Source of the DNA: Sinohyriopsis cumingii
Taxonomy: Eukaryota; Mollusca; Bivalvia; Unionida; Unionidae
Length of the DNA stretch: 64,000 bases
Direction of reading: 5' to 3'
Assembly: GCA_028554795.2 (NCBI GenBank)
Contig: CM068829.1
Location: 136,465,579 to 136,529,578 of the forward strand
The position numbers and the translations under genes were made by a program. Under the pieces are notes generated by a model. It saw only the letters and a program-made list of their open reading frames with translations. It did not search any database and was not told where the DNA came from. This document shows, piece after piece, positions 41,140 through 53,461 of the stretch; position 1 is the first letter of the stretch, and every line of letters starts with the position of its first letter.

Positions 41140-43290
41140 CATCTAGGAAAGACCTCACGTAGTCAGAATTTGTTGTCTTCATAAATAAATCATAAAATAC
41201 AACATGTCACAAGTATCTCAAGATCCTCTTCAATGCTGCATGAGTGATGCAAAATAAATGATGCAATCTATTTCATGAAAAATAAGTTTAAAAAAATCGA
41301 GTAAAACAAATTGAAAAGACACGAACTGCAAGACCATTAATATTAAGCATGGTTACTGGCACATTTTGAATCTAAAAAAACTAGCACCAAAACGAGTCTC
41401 AGGTACATTCTTAAAATTCCGTCACATGACCTTTTGATAACGACGATTTATCTATGCTCACGAAGCTCAATCAGCGACAAAATCTTCAAAGAGCCCAGCT
41501 CTGCCATAAAACGTGCAGGCATTTCAAGCTTTCACAGGTAAAATACGACCTCATATTGAGTGAGTATTCTGATGCGCTTTCAGGTGATAATATCAATATT
41601 TATGCTGATCATCTTTAAAGTCCTACTTAGTAAATCGTAACTATATGGCAATTATGAAACCTTACTGGCAAGCGTATATTAAGAAAGAAAAAAAAAAATC
41701 GCCCGGCAAACTTCGTGGCAGACACCTTCTGCGGCAGATTTATTGATTTATTTCTCTGTCGCAAAATGACAGGCATGTACATTCGTAAATGCACAATTTC
41801 AATTTCATGCGCTATGAAGAATTAGTGGTAGGTTACTCAAGATAGATCACTTTTTCAATTTCCTGTAGGTTACCCACTGTGCTTGTCTGTTGACTACATC
41901 TAATTTCCTGCATATTACCCGCTGTGTCGGTTTACTCATCGCGTTATCCTAATAGATTCCACGCGTGTCTTCCATATTAGCCAGTTTATTCATATACTTA
42001 AAATAGCTAAATGTAAATCCACAAAATATATATAATGTAACAATTGTAGACACGAGCGGCATATTAACGCCCCTTCTCAAACCAGACCCACGAGATAATA
42101 TTAACCATTCCATTAAAATTCATAGTCAGAAATTAGTGCATCATCTTTCGAAACAATACAGATGGTGAACCGTAGGTCAGGTTATTATTAACGGTTCTAT
42201 TTAGTTTCATTTCCGCTACAGATCACGCATTCTCCACAGACTGACAAGGATTTTGTCAAGCGTTTATTTTTATGTACAAATTTGAAAGATAAGATTAGTT
42301 TTCATAATATGTAGTAAATAATTCCTTTTTTCAAAAAGGGTGTGGTATATAGGAGTGCTGTTTTTATTGCGCAACACAACAGTCATTTTATGCTCATCTG
42401 TAGTAACGTTTTAAAACATTTTGGATAAGCTTTTGCGAATTTCTCCTATTCCTTGATTTGTTTTCTTATAATTTATTCATTTTATGGAACTGCTCGATGT
42501 TAAGGCACTTTAGCAAACAGTGGGTGATAAACAGATTTTCGACAATACTATCATCACGTTTCGCATTTTTGTTCGTGAAATGTGCTTTTGCCATAACACG
42601 AAAATTTAAACACAATCCTATGTTCGACCTACGTACATATGTTTTCCTGTTTACTCATGCGTGATCAGTCTGCCATTGCCATTTATTGGACACTACATAG
42701 CACATCATTTCGCGTGCGTTTATGCATACAGAAAAACGTCGATTATTGACATATCAATTATCCAGATTATTCGTTGGTAAAGTCTGTTACCGTGTACACC
42801 GAAGTTTTCGCTTCTTGCAATGTACACATATCTGAGAATGAAACTTGATTCGCAGCCTATCATGACGCCAACTTAGAACAGAGTACTATAACTCATAAAC
42901 AAAAACAATCGAAAATAAAATCATACAGTCAATGGTAATTATTATGAATAACTAAATTATCTTATAAAGCAAAAACAAATGCAATTAGGAAAGAAGGATG
43001 GAAAGAGCGCGATACAAAGAGAAAGTTATATAGCTGAGAAATATTGGCTTCGACGGGCGACATAGCTTCTTTGTGGTTAATCTACTGCATTACTGATGTA
43101 CTAAATTCAGAGTATTAAGGAAGGCATTATAAATTATAATATTTAGAAAAAGCTCATTTACATTTGAGACCTAATATTTGTTAAAGCTCATTTCGACAAA
43201 TAATAAGCTTTAATCATACTTTTGGTGTCGATTTATTTATCATCCCATTATTTAAATCTATACATTTGGAATCTATCCATTCTTACAAGT
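41140..43290. other. unassigned DNA
   Basis: No gene, array or transposon recognised. Short open frames only. Confidence 0.5.
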
Positions 43291-43294
43291 AGGA

Positions 43295-43628
43295 CCGCTC
43301 CGGTGGCCTAAGTGGTTAGAGCCTTCGTCTCGAATGCGGGAGATCGCGGGTTTTAACCCCGGCCGAGTCATAACAAAGACTTTAAAAAATGGTATTAGCA
43401 GCTGCCTCGCTTGGCGCTCAGCATTACGAGGTTAGTGTTTGGACTGGTCGGTCTGGTGTCAGGATAATGTGACAGGGTGGGACATGCTGCTACATGTCTG
43501 CGTCATGATACACTAGTGCTAGGCATCACTATAATCTGCCACACTGCAGACATCGTATGACTAAAACATTGTTAAATCTATGTTGCCAAGCCAATTCACA
43601 CACACACACACACGCGCGCGCGCGCGGC
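43295..43628 (+). mobile_element. SINE-A copy with CA/CG tail
   Basis: tRNA-like head (TGGCCTAAGTGGTTAGAGCC, then GCGGGTTTTAACCCCGGCC where the B box has mutated). The family body ends in ATTGTTAAATCTATGTTGCC. The tail from 43598 is (CA)n(CG)n. Confidence 0.88.
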
Positions 43629-43629
43629 G

Positions 43630-44580
43630 CGTATGTCTTAACATCAAAACAGATTTGTATATGCGTTTTGGAAATATTTTTGTGTTGGATAGCTCCGAAT
43701 GCATGGTGACCATGAACGGCGTTTGGGGGTGGCAAGTAGGGCGACCGCCCCAGGCCCCGCTTTTGAGGGGGTACTAAGCTTCAGGCCTAAGGTCGTCCTT
43801 ATGAGTTTGTCAAGCTATATTCACCGGTAAATCGGAAACGCTGATACATAATGCACGCAAAGTTGCGAAGTCAACTTAGTCAACTTCGTAACGCAATTAA
43901 CAGGTGGCAGCACAGATGCAGACAGATGCAGCTATTTTTTCAACGCCACTAGCAGGCAACGGCTGTCCGATAACTTGGATCTCAGTTTTTAAAATTTTCG
44001 CAGGGTTGCGTGGGAGCCGGTGGGCTAGGCGGGCGATGTCCCGTCTATATCTAGTCTATGGTCATTCCTGTCCAGGTACCCGAATAGCCTAGAGATAATG
44101 TAACGAGTTATGACCAAGACGTCGACGTTCAGAGTACACTTGCAATTAAACAAAGTATTGTTCTTAATGCGTGTCTTCATGTTATTTGAAAAATGACAAT
44201 ACTAATCAGTTTATTAGGCCAAAGGCATTGTCGTCATTTATTATTTCGATTTTTAAAAAACCGTTGTCCACAAACAGGATTTTTTGTTTTAAATGAATAA
44301 TAATAATAAAAAAACTAAATTCGTGTTCCAAATCGCGAAATTTAATATAGTCTAGACATAATCAGTGTTTGCAGTAGCATACCAATCGAAATACCGATAC
44401 TCTCACCCCGCACGGTCATGGTCGGCCCTAGGCCCCGCGTACTCATAACGCCGCTTCTGATGGTGATTTTTGATGGGTAATGACAAAATGATATTACTAG
44501 TATTGGACTTATGGTATTGGGGATTGTCTAGAGTAAATTGTCTTAACTAAGAGAGAGAGAGAGAGAGAGAGATGACTCTC
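43630..44580. other. unassigned DNA with GC-rich repeat fragments
   Basis: GC-rich pieces near 43735-43800 (GGGCGACCGCCCCAGGCCCC), 44000-44040 and 44418-44450 (GGTCGGCCCTAGGCCCCGCG) resemble the fragments at 31.3 kb. A (GA)n tract occupies 44551-44572 and ends 5 bases before the donor consensus of the minus-strand CCP exon. Confidence 0.45.
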
Positions 44581-44582
44581 AC

Positions 44583-44759
44583 CAACACATTTTGGCGGCT
44601 CCACTGACCATCTACCGGTCTCTGGGTCACATGAACCAAATGTTGGTCCAAGGGCTAGGAACCCCTCATCGCAAATAAATTCAATCAGCTGATTCCCGCC
44701 CCATACTTGGAATGTAACGTGTTTTGATGGTTGGGGGTCCGGGCAAACCTGCTCAGAAA
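44583..44759 (-). CDS. CCP/sushi-domain exon (partial gene)
   Basis: A 177-base exon with an excellent polypyrimidine tract and acceptor (GTTTTGTTTCTCAACTTTCAG) and donor TTG|GTGAGA. It encodes SEQVCPDPQPSKH (first Cys), EFICDEGF (second Cys), FGSC (third Cys), GRWSVEPPKCV (Trp and fourth Cys), a complete CCP module. Both boundaries are phase 1, as for the exon at 19895-20059, so the two would splice in frame directly or with other symmetric exons between them. The domain is an extracellular protein- or glycan-binding module. Signal peptide, membrane anchor and other domains were not found. The exon looks intact. Confidence 0.88.
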
Positions 44760-44950
44760 CTGAAAGTTGAGAAACAAAACATATTATTCACACATAGCCT
44801 ATGCAGATGAAGGGTTATGTTTTTGTTCAGATGTACACAGCAATGTGCTATGGATACAATCAAATAGGGTTAAGCTACAAGTTCTCACAACAATGAACGA
44901 GTCCTTCACTTAAAGACATTCATAGCCTGCTTCATAAAAACAATACGATT

Positions 44951-45284
44951 CCATATAATTCCGCTCCAGTGACTTAGTCGTCAGACCGTCCGCCGCGAAT
45001 GTAGGAGGTTTTAGGTTCGAACCTCGACCGAGTCAAACCAAAGAGTTATATAAAGGGTACTCACAGCTGCCTCGCTTGGCGCTCAGCATTAAGAGGTTAA
45101 GGTTAGGACTGGTCGACCTGGTGTCATGATAATGTGACTGTGTGGGACATCATGCTACATGCCTGCGGCATGCTGCCCTAGTGCTAGACATCACTATAAA
45201 CTGCCACAATGCAGACAACGCTGCGATATGATTGAAAAATTGTTAAAGCTACGTTACAAATCCACCACACACACACACACACGC

Positions 45285-45317
<33 letters not shown>

Positions 45318-45327
45318 CCATATAATT
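44951..45327 (+). mobile_element. SINE-A with (CA)n tail and 10-bp target duplication
   Basis: The element runs from CCGCTCCAGTGACTTAG (44961), through a mutated tRNA-like head and the family body (GCTGCCTCGCTTGGCGCTCA, GTTAAAGCTACGTTACAAAT), to a tail of CA with CGCA units (45267-45317). Exact 10-bp direct repeats CCATATAATT flank it at 44951-44960 and 45318-45327. The microsatellite lies inside the duplication and so belongs to the insertion. Confidence 0.93.
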
Positions 45328-45329
45328 AA

Positions 45330-45770
45330 AGTGTTATACCATGCATTGCTTCATAACACAATATGATTCCCTGTAATATAAGTCTTGTATCATTGAAGAT
45401 GCACAGAGGAATACCATTAAGTAAATGATATTATCTTTAATCATGATAACGATGAAAATGGCATTAAATTACGACGAAAGAGGCGGAGTCGACAGTTATT
45501 TCAGAGAAAGTAATAATAACATTTACAATGTTCTATGTCAATGCTAGTGGTGACCGATATAGCAGTTAGCTACTAATTTTCGGTAGATGGCTACTAGATT
45601 TTATGAAAGACTATTTTTCTTTTGTTTTATTTTCCCCTTCTTTGTCCATTGTAAAGGAAAGAAGATGTGTTTTTAAAAGTTGGAATACAATTATAGACAT
45701 TACGTTCGCTGCCACTGAAATTACATTATCGTAAATCTAACAACATTTAATGTTATATATATCGTACTAT
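45330..45770. other. unassigned DNA
   Basis: AT-rich, nothing recognised. Confidence 0.5.
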
Positions 45771-45773
45771 GCA

Positions 45774-45892
45774 GTGGCGTACTGAGGGCGCCCCAATACC
45801 TCTGGCGCCTATGGCTTAAGCGCCCCAGGATATCTGGCACCCGGTGTAACCGCCCCTCCCCCCAAAAAACACAACATTAGTACGCTACTGGT
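45774..45892. mobile_element. candidate GC-rich MITE, copy 3
   Basis: Begins CAGTGGCGTACT and ends AGTACGCTACTG, a 12-bp terminal inverted repeat with one mismatch. The 119-bp GC-rich interior has GGGCGCCCC and CTCTGGCGCC. The ends match those at 18141-18268, but the interior differs. Confidence 0.65.
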
Positions 45893-46328
45893 GCTCAATA
45901 CGGCCCCTTGCCTAAGGACACGACAAAGCAACCGACAGGGCAGATTCAATGATAGGATTCGAACTCGCATATTAACTACCGAACCACTGCGGTTATTTGT
46001 TTGAAGATATTTGGTTAAACAGCACTCTTTGTTTTGGTTCCTATTGATGACTAATCGTTCTTTCAAAGAAAAATCTTTTGTTGTGACTTTTTCCTCACAA
46101 TGTAGTTCGTTACCTAACAGTTCGCACATAGTGTACTGAGTGAAGTGATCTGCGTGGTTTCTGTTTAAATAATTTGTTTGAAAATCGCTCCGGGATATTT
46201 TTTTCAGTTTTTGTTCTATCCACTTGTCCTACACCTGAGTTTAGTTGAGCGGTGTGCATATGTATGGGCGGTGTACCTATGTCTTGGTCATAAACCTCAT
46301 TTGTATTTGCCGATATTTGGCACAGGAC

Positions 46329-46443
46329 TATAAAAAGTGGGTGATACCCACGTTATCTCCACTCGTTGTCTTCATGCCATTGTGAACACGTACAGCTGTA
46401 CCATACATATTCATGGGAGACGGTACGTGGAGGAAGGTGAGAA
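46329..46443 (+). promoter_or_regulatory. possible TATA promoter and non-coding first exon
   Basis: TATAAAAAG at 46329-46337 is followed 32 bases later by an initiator-like CCACTCG (A at 46361). A possible donor GGAAG|GTGAGA lies near 46438, with an alternative GACG|GTACGT upstream. Spacing fits a metazoan core promoter. No coding sequence is seen in the presumed exon, and no transcript evidence is available. Confidence 0.25.
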
Positions 46444-46455
46444 CTTTATTAATGA

Positions 46456-46536
46456 GTGTGTGTTTTGTGTGTGTGTGTGTGTTTTGTGTGTGTGTTTCTG
46501 TGTGTGTGTGTGTGTGTGTATGAGAGAGAGAGAGAG
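46456..46536 (+). repeat. (GT)n with (GA)n microsatellite
   Basis: Interrupted GT units (TTTTGT interruptions) to about 46519, then about 8 GA units. Confidence 0.93.
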
Positions 46537-47444
46537 AGGAAATTGTTTATTGAGAGAGGCAGAATAATGCGAAGTGAGTCATTTCTAGCACAAAAGACAT
46601 CTCGTATTGTATCATCCAATCAATAACTGTCATTTGGTATTTCCGCCGACAAACTCGGGAAGAGAGCCAGCTACCATCCCTGTCTTACTGTTTTATATCT
46701 AAACGTTTCAATATATATATATAGACATGCTAATAGAGCAGATATATAAACCAGACGAATCACGGGCAGGTATTTTCCTTCTATATGACTGTCTGTCTAT
46801 CAGTCTTTCTTTTCTTTCCTTGAAAATGGGTAAGAGTCATCGTGCCAGTAGCATCGCTCTAGTTCAAATTTTAGCATCGTCGAAGTCATAAAAATGAAAT
46901 GATATGGAGTTCTATACCAGATACTGAGACCTTTATAGCATAAATGCGTTGAAGAGATACACATCTATGTCTACATTGCTTGTTCGTTAAAATCTGGTGT
47001 CATGTTTCTCTGAGCATATATAAGCCAGCTCACATTCCTTTTATATCCTTCAACTAAATTAAAATTCTTTAATATATCCAATACATTTATCTTTAAATTG
47101 TTGTCATTTACATGACTCGGCACTTTTTCAGTGTCTCTTTTAATATTCCGTTTAGCTAATTAGATGTAGGGCTACATATCTGTTCCTGTTTGATTGGGTT
47201 ACATTTAATGCTAACATGTTTCGCTCTGGTTTACATGTCATCAGATTTTGTATTTAAGCGTTCAATTAACTTCAAAGGAAATGTAGATTTACTAACCTCT
47301 ATGTGGTATACCTACACATACTCGCACTCGACGTACGTTTGAAATTCCAGCGGATTAGCTGTCAAATTTATTATATAACTCTTATCATAGTATCAACTTT
47401 AAGATAACGTTAAAAGGTACATTTTTCGAGCAGACCGCAACGAA

Positions 47445-47561
<117 letters not shown>

Positions 47562-47714
47562 AGAGGGGGGCGGGTCTCTCCCTTGTCGCCTTTATCAAAT
47601 CATTCATACATACATACATATAAGGCGGTTATCATAAGGAAATGAAAGAACGAGACATTAAGAGCTATGCATCTCAGGTAGTGATAATTTATTGCATTTT
47701 GTGTTGAATACTGT

Positions 47715-47850
47715 TGGTTTAAAACAGAGGGGATCCCTTGTCGACTTCATAAGAACCACGGGGTTTGAAACAGAGGGTTCTCTTGTCGACTTCATAATTA
47801 CCATTAGTTTTGAAACAGAGGGGACCACATTTAGCCTTTATTAAATCATT
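47715..47850 (+). repeat. ~50-bp minisatellite, about three copies
   Basis: The unit contains GGTTT(A/G)AAACAGAGGG and CTTGTCGACTTCATAA. A related CTTGTCGCCTTTATCAAAT word occurs at 47582. Confidence 0.85.
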
Positions 47851-47929
47851 TTAGTTTGTGTGTTGACTGACAATTGTATTCTTGGATGTATTATTGGCAT
47901 ACGTCATATGTTTGTCTATCTCTGTTACA

Positions 47930-47931
<2 letters not shown>

Positions 47932-48022
<91 letters not shown>
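47932..48022 (+). repeat. (GT)n-(GA)n compound microsatellite
   Basis: About 22 GT units then about 21 GA units, ending in a poly-G run at 48026-48036. Confidence 0.96.
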
Positions 48023-49730
48023 TATGGGGGGGGGGGAGAGGAAACTTTAGATTTCAAGGTATATGTTCCTTTATTACGCACACTTGTTAACAGAAGTGAC
48101 CCAGGTTAGCCTTTGTATCGCACGCCGGCAGATTAGGCTGTACGCTGTTCGTTCTGTGTATGACTTCCAGCGAACAACATAGAACTTCTGATGTATTTTG
48201 CGCGGGTAGATCCGGGTCTGCTTTTCGCTGTTGGGTGCGCGTATTTGAAGGGGGTATATTAATCTATACTTCAGTCACTGTTACGACCACGCTTACTCTT
48301 TAAGCATCGAAGAACTTAAAACATCAGAGATCATTCGGAGCAAAATGGTTCATTTATAAGCAATTTTGACAATTACATGCTTAGAGAAAGCGGAATTTTG
48401 GATTATGTCCACTCTTAAACGAGACAGAGTCATTGCATATTGTGTGTGCATGTGTGTCTGTATGTGAGCGTTTCACGCTAAGAATGAACGTTAAAGGAGA
48501 GCAGCACACATTTATCCCGAATGACCTGTGAACTATGATAATGTGATTGTGGTCTAAATAAGGTAAATTTGATAATTTGAGATTAGAAGGAGTGATGCTC
48601 TGAAATGCAGTCATAATACGGACGGATGTGGATGAAGCCAAGAAAACATCAAACCCAATAAAAATGAAACGTGGTGATTTGGACATTTAAGTAAGTGTTG
48701 TCTTGTGCGTTCGTGGATATTGCAATTTTGTAGAAAACTGCTATTCAACAACTAATGGGTAGAGTCCCCTAATTAAGAGAACAGGTGGATCTCCTCAAAT
48801 GAAGATAAATAAAATCAAAGAAAACAACAAACAATAACATGTAAAGCTAATCAGAACATGTGTATCTCACATAAATGCATACATAAACAGTAATATGGAT
48901 TTATATTCTACGTTACAGCTCGCGGAACTGTCAATGAACGAGCCGATTTTGCTAATTGTCGTATTTTAGATTGTCATTTATTTGAGCGTTGTCTCTGGTT
49001 TGCCAGATAGAACTAATAGTTTATTTCTATATTCTAATTTTTATGGGCACTTATTTTTTTTTTTTTTTTTGGGGGGGGTAAAACTTTAATTAAAAATATC
49101 GCGCTAGGCGAAATCTATTAAAGCTTACAATTTACACTTTGTAAGCCTGTAACATGAGTGTAAATTTAATCATCTGCGAATGTGGGTGGTATCGACTTTC
49201 ATCTGCCACCTACCTTAAGCTAGATTTATGAGAGACAAGTGCATTCCGTGCATAATATATACCTAGATCATATTGTATAAAGTTAGGACAGTAAGTTTGG
49301 TTATAAGTTCCTGCTAACAGACTTCTGGACTTTATAGTAATTGACCTTTTTTTGTAGAGGCGATATAAATTATTATTTATTGTAAAAGCTATAAAAAATT
49401 ATAATTGATATTGTTAAAGCTATAAAAAATAGCAACTGTATTTTATCAGATTTATTGCTTGTAATTAAAATACTCCTCACTTTCAACATCATCATGTTAT
49501 CATCTGAAGAGGGCTATACAATTGTATTGTAGTTAATAAAGATTAACATAAGTGATAACAACGCCCATCCAGGGTGGTCCAGCATCTTATACTATAGTAA
49601 TAATATATAATTATAGAACTGGTCTTTTTGTATGAGCACGGGCCACAAACAGTAACTCGCGGGGTTGTAGTTGGACCATTCTGCCTGTGTGGTCGGCTAT
49701 TATAATATTCTTCAGGCGAGTGATACCAGT

Positions 49731-49924
49731 ATACCGCGTTATATTCAGCCAATGTGGGTATGTGAGAAAGCTTGCCAGTAGCTTCTCGTGGGTCGGTGGT
49801 TCTTTCCGGGTTTTTTCCGGGTTCTTCTTCCGCCATTAATACTGGCCGCCATGTATAGCCTATCGTGTGCTGAAAAATGGCGTTAAACCCAACAACAACA
49901 ACAACAACAACATACCGCGTTATA
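49731..49924 (+). mobile_element. SINE-B, 5'-truncated copy with exact 13-bp target duplication
   Basis: The element starts inside the family at TTCAGCCAATGTGGGTATG (49744), so the tRNA-like head and polymerase III promoter are absent. It continues with GAGAAAGCTTGCCAGTAGC, GGTCGGTGGTTCTTTCC and GCTGAAAAATGGCGTTAAAC, and ends in (CAA)n at 49911. The direct repeats ATACCGCGTTATA at 49731-49743 and 49912-49924 are identical, so this is one clean retrotransposition event. Confidence 0.93.
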
Positions 49925-49929
49925 AACGA

Positions 49930-52900
49930 GGCCGCTTTTTGTTGGGAAACGTTACATAGAAAAACAAAATTCAACCATTATACTGTAACTCTTTTTGTAT
50001 ATACCGTGCTGTATACACAGGCGCTTTACAAAGAGAAACTATTTTATTTAATTATGGGGAAGCCTCCAGTGTTAGTCCGCTAGCAACAACATATAGTGCA
50101 TCACTAAGCGGCACTGTTTGGCGAGTTTTGTTGACAGAGATCCATTTCCTAGGAAAGAGGGGTTTATCATGGGCGTGTCTCTTAAGATATAGTTGAGAAA
50201 TGAGTACGCATATTTTAAATTTATACACGACTAAACTTATTGTTGATCACACCGTATACACAATTGCCCAGTCGCAAATAAGCTCAGTAAGCTATATATC
50301 ATGAATGTTTTCGAATTAAGAAGATATTTTTCTATAGCGTATGCATATCACAAGACTTTGTTCAAAATGTATATTGAAATTCAATATTAATGGATGACTT
50401 GGTAATTTTCCTGATATTTGATATTTTTGAGCGGAGACTAGGGCTATGTGATTGTTTCCTTTCCTTCATGCTTGCGCACACATGTGTATAAACTCCTCCT
50501 ACACCCATGACAATCTTTTTAATTTTTTCTTTCTTCTTATGACTGCGGATTAAAAATATGTACACACTGAGTTTTATCCCCGATAAGACTATGCGCAGGT
50601 TCATGCAGAAATTAAATTCTTCCTTTAATAAAGGCAATGAACGATATGCCCACTACATAGATTTCAACATAAATGGTATGTAATTCAAATCTCCAAAAGC
50701 AATTTTGACTATTCTTAGCAGTACTATTTCGGGGATGGTGAATATGTAATGACATGCAGACTTTCTGTCAGTCATCAGATTATTTTCTACATTTAGAACA
50801 CGCATACAACGCACGGTAATCATCAAACCTCCCTCACCCCTTACCACAAAGGAATTACGATTCATCCTAAGCGCTTACCTTGAACCGAAGGAAGCCTCAG
50901 AATTGCCGAATATGCCATGCTTATGTTGTATAGATTTAAAATATGTAATAAATATCGAGCAAAACCACGAAACGTCACCATTCTGACCAAATAATCCCGA
51001 ATAACTTCATTTATAGCTTGACCTCTCTTTGTAAATTAAGCAAGGAAATGACGCAGTGCCTCAGTGAATCAAATGCACAAAAAGCAAGAATCATTTTTGA
51101 AAGGTGGTGGTGTAGGTGGGTGGGTGTCAATTCTATGCATTTTCTCAAGAAATTTAATCAAATTCGCAGTTGTGTTTAAATTGTACCATTTAACAGTGAT
51201 CTGTACTTAGACACAATGGCTTATGGAAAATCGGGGAAACAAACCTGAATGTTTAACTTAGCACGCGTAGTTTCTCATTAAGTGTCAGCTATTTCCGTTG
51301 CAAATGTACACAAATAATAATTATATTAGGCTGTACAAGTGTTATTTCAAACGGGAAGCATAATATATATATTTCTAGCAGTTATAGTGGCAATATAACT
51401 GGACTCTGCGCTCTTTGCTCTGTAGTGGGTTTGTATAGATAAATAGGGCCTGCTTTGCAGACACGAGTTTGCCTTGAAAAGATCCATCGTTTGACATTAT
51501 CTGCCGTTTTGTACTGTATAGATAAATTTAACAAGGACATTTAAGCTGCTCAAAATGACACGCACACAATAAATGCAATATTTGCAGTAAATATGTATTT
51601 AGCGGGGACACACTTTGTGCTTTGTCATTCATGTTACTTGATATTATCATTTTTTATTAAAACTGCATACATGTACGTAAGGATCAGTCAACATTTAACT
51701 GCATTGTGGGGTGAGGTGTGTGAGTGGGTTTGGGTTGAGCGCGTATAGAGAGGGAGTGTGTGTAAATGGAAGTCACTTGGCATACAATTTTTACTCTTCC
51801 TCCAAAGTCGTATACGAATTTCTCGTATACCCATAACAAGCCATATCTTAAGTTTCTGACACAGTTTATTTTGGCACATAAATTATATTTATCCCAAAGA
51901 TTACAAAGTTCCCATCCTGTCACTGATACATACTGACAGCGCCCTTACATTATCGGCAGCTTTCATTATCAGCCTCTCATATTACCAGCCCTTTTATTAT
52001 CAATGGCTTTCATTTTAACACAAAATAGAGTGTGTTGTACTGCTAGGCAAATAACACAAGAACACCCCCCCCCCCGAAAAAAAATGAAGAATAAAGTAAA
52101 TTAAAATACAATACAAACAACAACAACATACACCCTCACCCCCCAAAATCAAACAAACTCCGCAACGGCACGATACATATAGGATTTACGATATGGCAGA
52201 ATATAAACCACTTGAAAGCAAATTAATGTTGCAAGTTGGTCAAAACTCCACAAGCATAATTCACAAAAGTGAACTTGGGCGCTTTCGAAGAATAAAGGAC
52301 ACAAACTTAAAGATAATGAAATAATGTCACAATTTAGAAAACGCGCCGTTAAACAGAAACTATTAAATGTTGCCCTGTTACGATATCAAAAACCCTCATA
52401 AAAATAGTTAAAGCTTGTGCATCCCATTGCTAAAATGCTATCAAAATAATAAAAGCGTAAATGTGACTTTAGATTTTTAAAAAATTAACAAAATTCAGGT
52501 GAATAGTTCAAAAGTAAATTTAACGTCAGTTACACTTACTACTATGATACAAAAAATCTTGAGTCAGAAAAAATGAAATTATTCAAAATTTATTTAAACG
52601 ACCCCTTTAAATGGCTACCTACCCACTCACTGGAAGAACAGAGTCTCAGTCTACTTAGAACCAGCTCTCTTCGACTGGACACAGAGCTTGATGAATATTA
52701 CTGTTAAAACAAATAATGTTAATTATTATTATAAAAAGCAAAGAAAACCAGCATTGGGTTTATATATACTTTGCCTACATGGCAGAGCATGTACTTCACT
52801 CTATCTAGCAATACCCACTCCAAAATAATAATAAAAAAATGCCACTTCTGTACAACCAATGCCCATGCCAAAATTGAAATAATCCAGCATTTGTACAACA

Positions 52901-53080
52901 AACAGAAAGGAAGTTAGAGTCTTAAGGCAATCTGTTCTTTATAGTAGACTGCCTGGATTTTACTGTACCTGTTGTTGGTCAGTTCTTGTACGAAATAATG
53001 AACAAAAGCCAGCTCGGTGATACCTCCATTTTCTAAAATATATAAAGTTCCCAAACAGCCATTAGTTTATACGAGTTGGC
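49930..53080. other. unassigned DNA
   Basis: No gene, array or transposon recognised. Poly-C (52065-52074) and A-rich tracts are present. Short open frames have no recognisable domains. Confidence 0.5.
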
Positions 53081-53084
53081 TAAG

Positions 53085-53128
53085 TTGTTGTTGTCGTCGT
53101 AGGGTTTAGCGCCATTTTTCAGGGCCGA
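53085..53128 (-). mobile_element. SINE-B 3'-end fragment
   Basis: The reverse complement reads CTGAAAAATGGCGCTAAACC followed by an AAC/GAC triplet tail, matching the extreme 3' end of SINE-B. It lies head-to-tail with the SINE-A copy that follows. Confidence 0.75.
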
Positions 53129-53133
53129 GAAAT

Positions 53134-53458
53134 GTGTGTGTGTGTACGTGTGCGTGTGATTTGGATTTTTAACGTAGCTTTAATAATTTTCAGTCATATC
53201 GCTACGATGTCTAGAGTGTGGCAGTTTATAGTGATGTCAGCACTGGGGCATCATACCGCAGACATGTAGCATGATGTCCGACATTATCCTGACACCAGGC
53301 CGACCAGTCCTAACACTAACCTCTTAATGCTGAGCGCCAAGCGAGACACCTGTTAGTACCATTTTTATAAGTCTTTGGTATGACTCGGGGGGGGGGGGAT
53401 CGAACCCACGACCTCCCGCACCATAGGCGGACGCTCTAACGACTAGGCCACGGAGCGG
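53134..53458 (-). mobile_element. SINE-A copy, minus strand, with CA-type tail
   Basis: The reverse complement starts CCGCTCCGTGGCCTAGTCGT and has a B box GGGTTCGATC followed by a C-run. It then shows the family body and GTTAAAGCTACGTT...ATCCAAATC, ending in a degenerate (CA)n tail (TG on the plus strand, 53134-53156). Confidence 0.9.
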
Positions 53459-53461
53459 TTG

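Noticed and set aside
49543-49974. 143-codon minus-strand frame
   Set aside because: It runs antisense through a SINE-B copy and its CAA tail; no domain seen.
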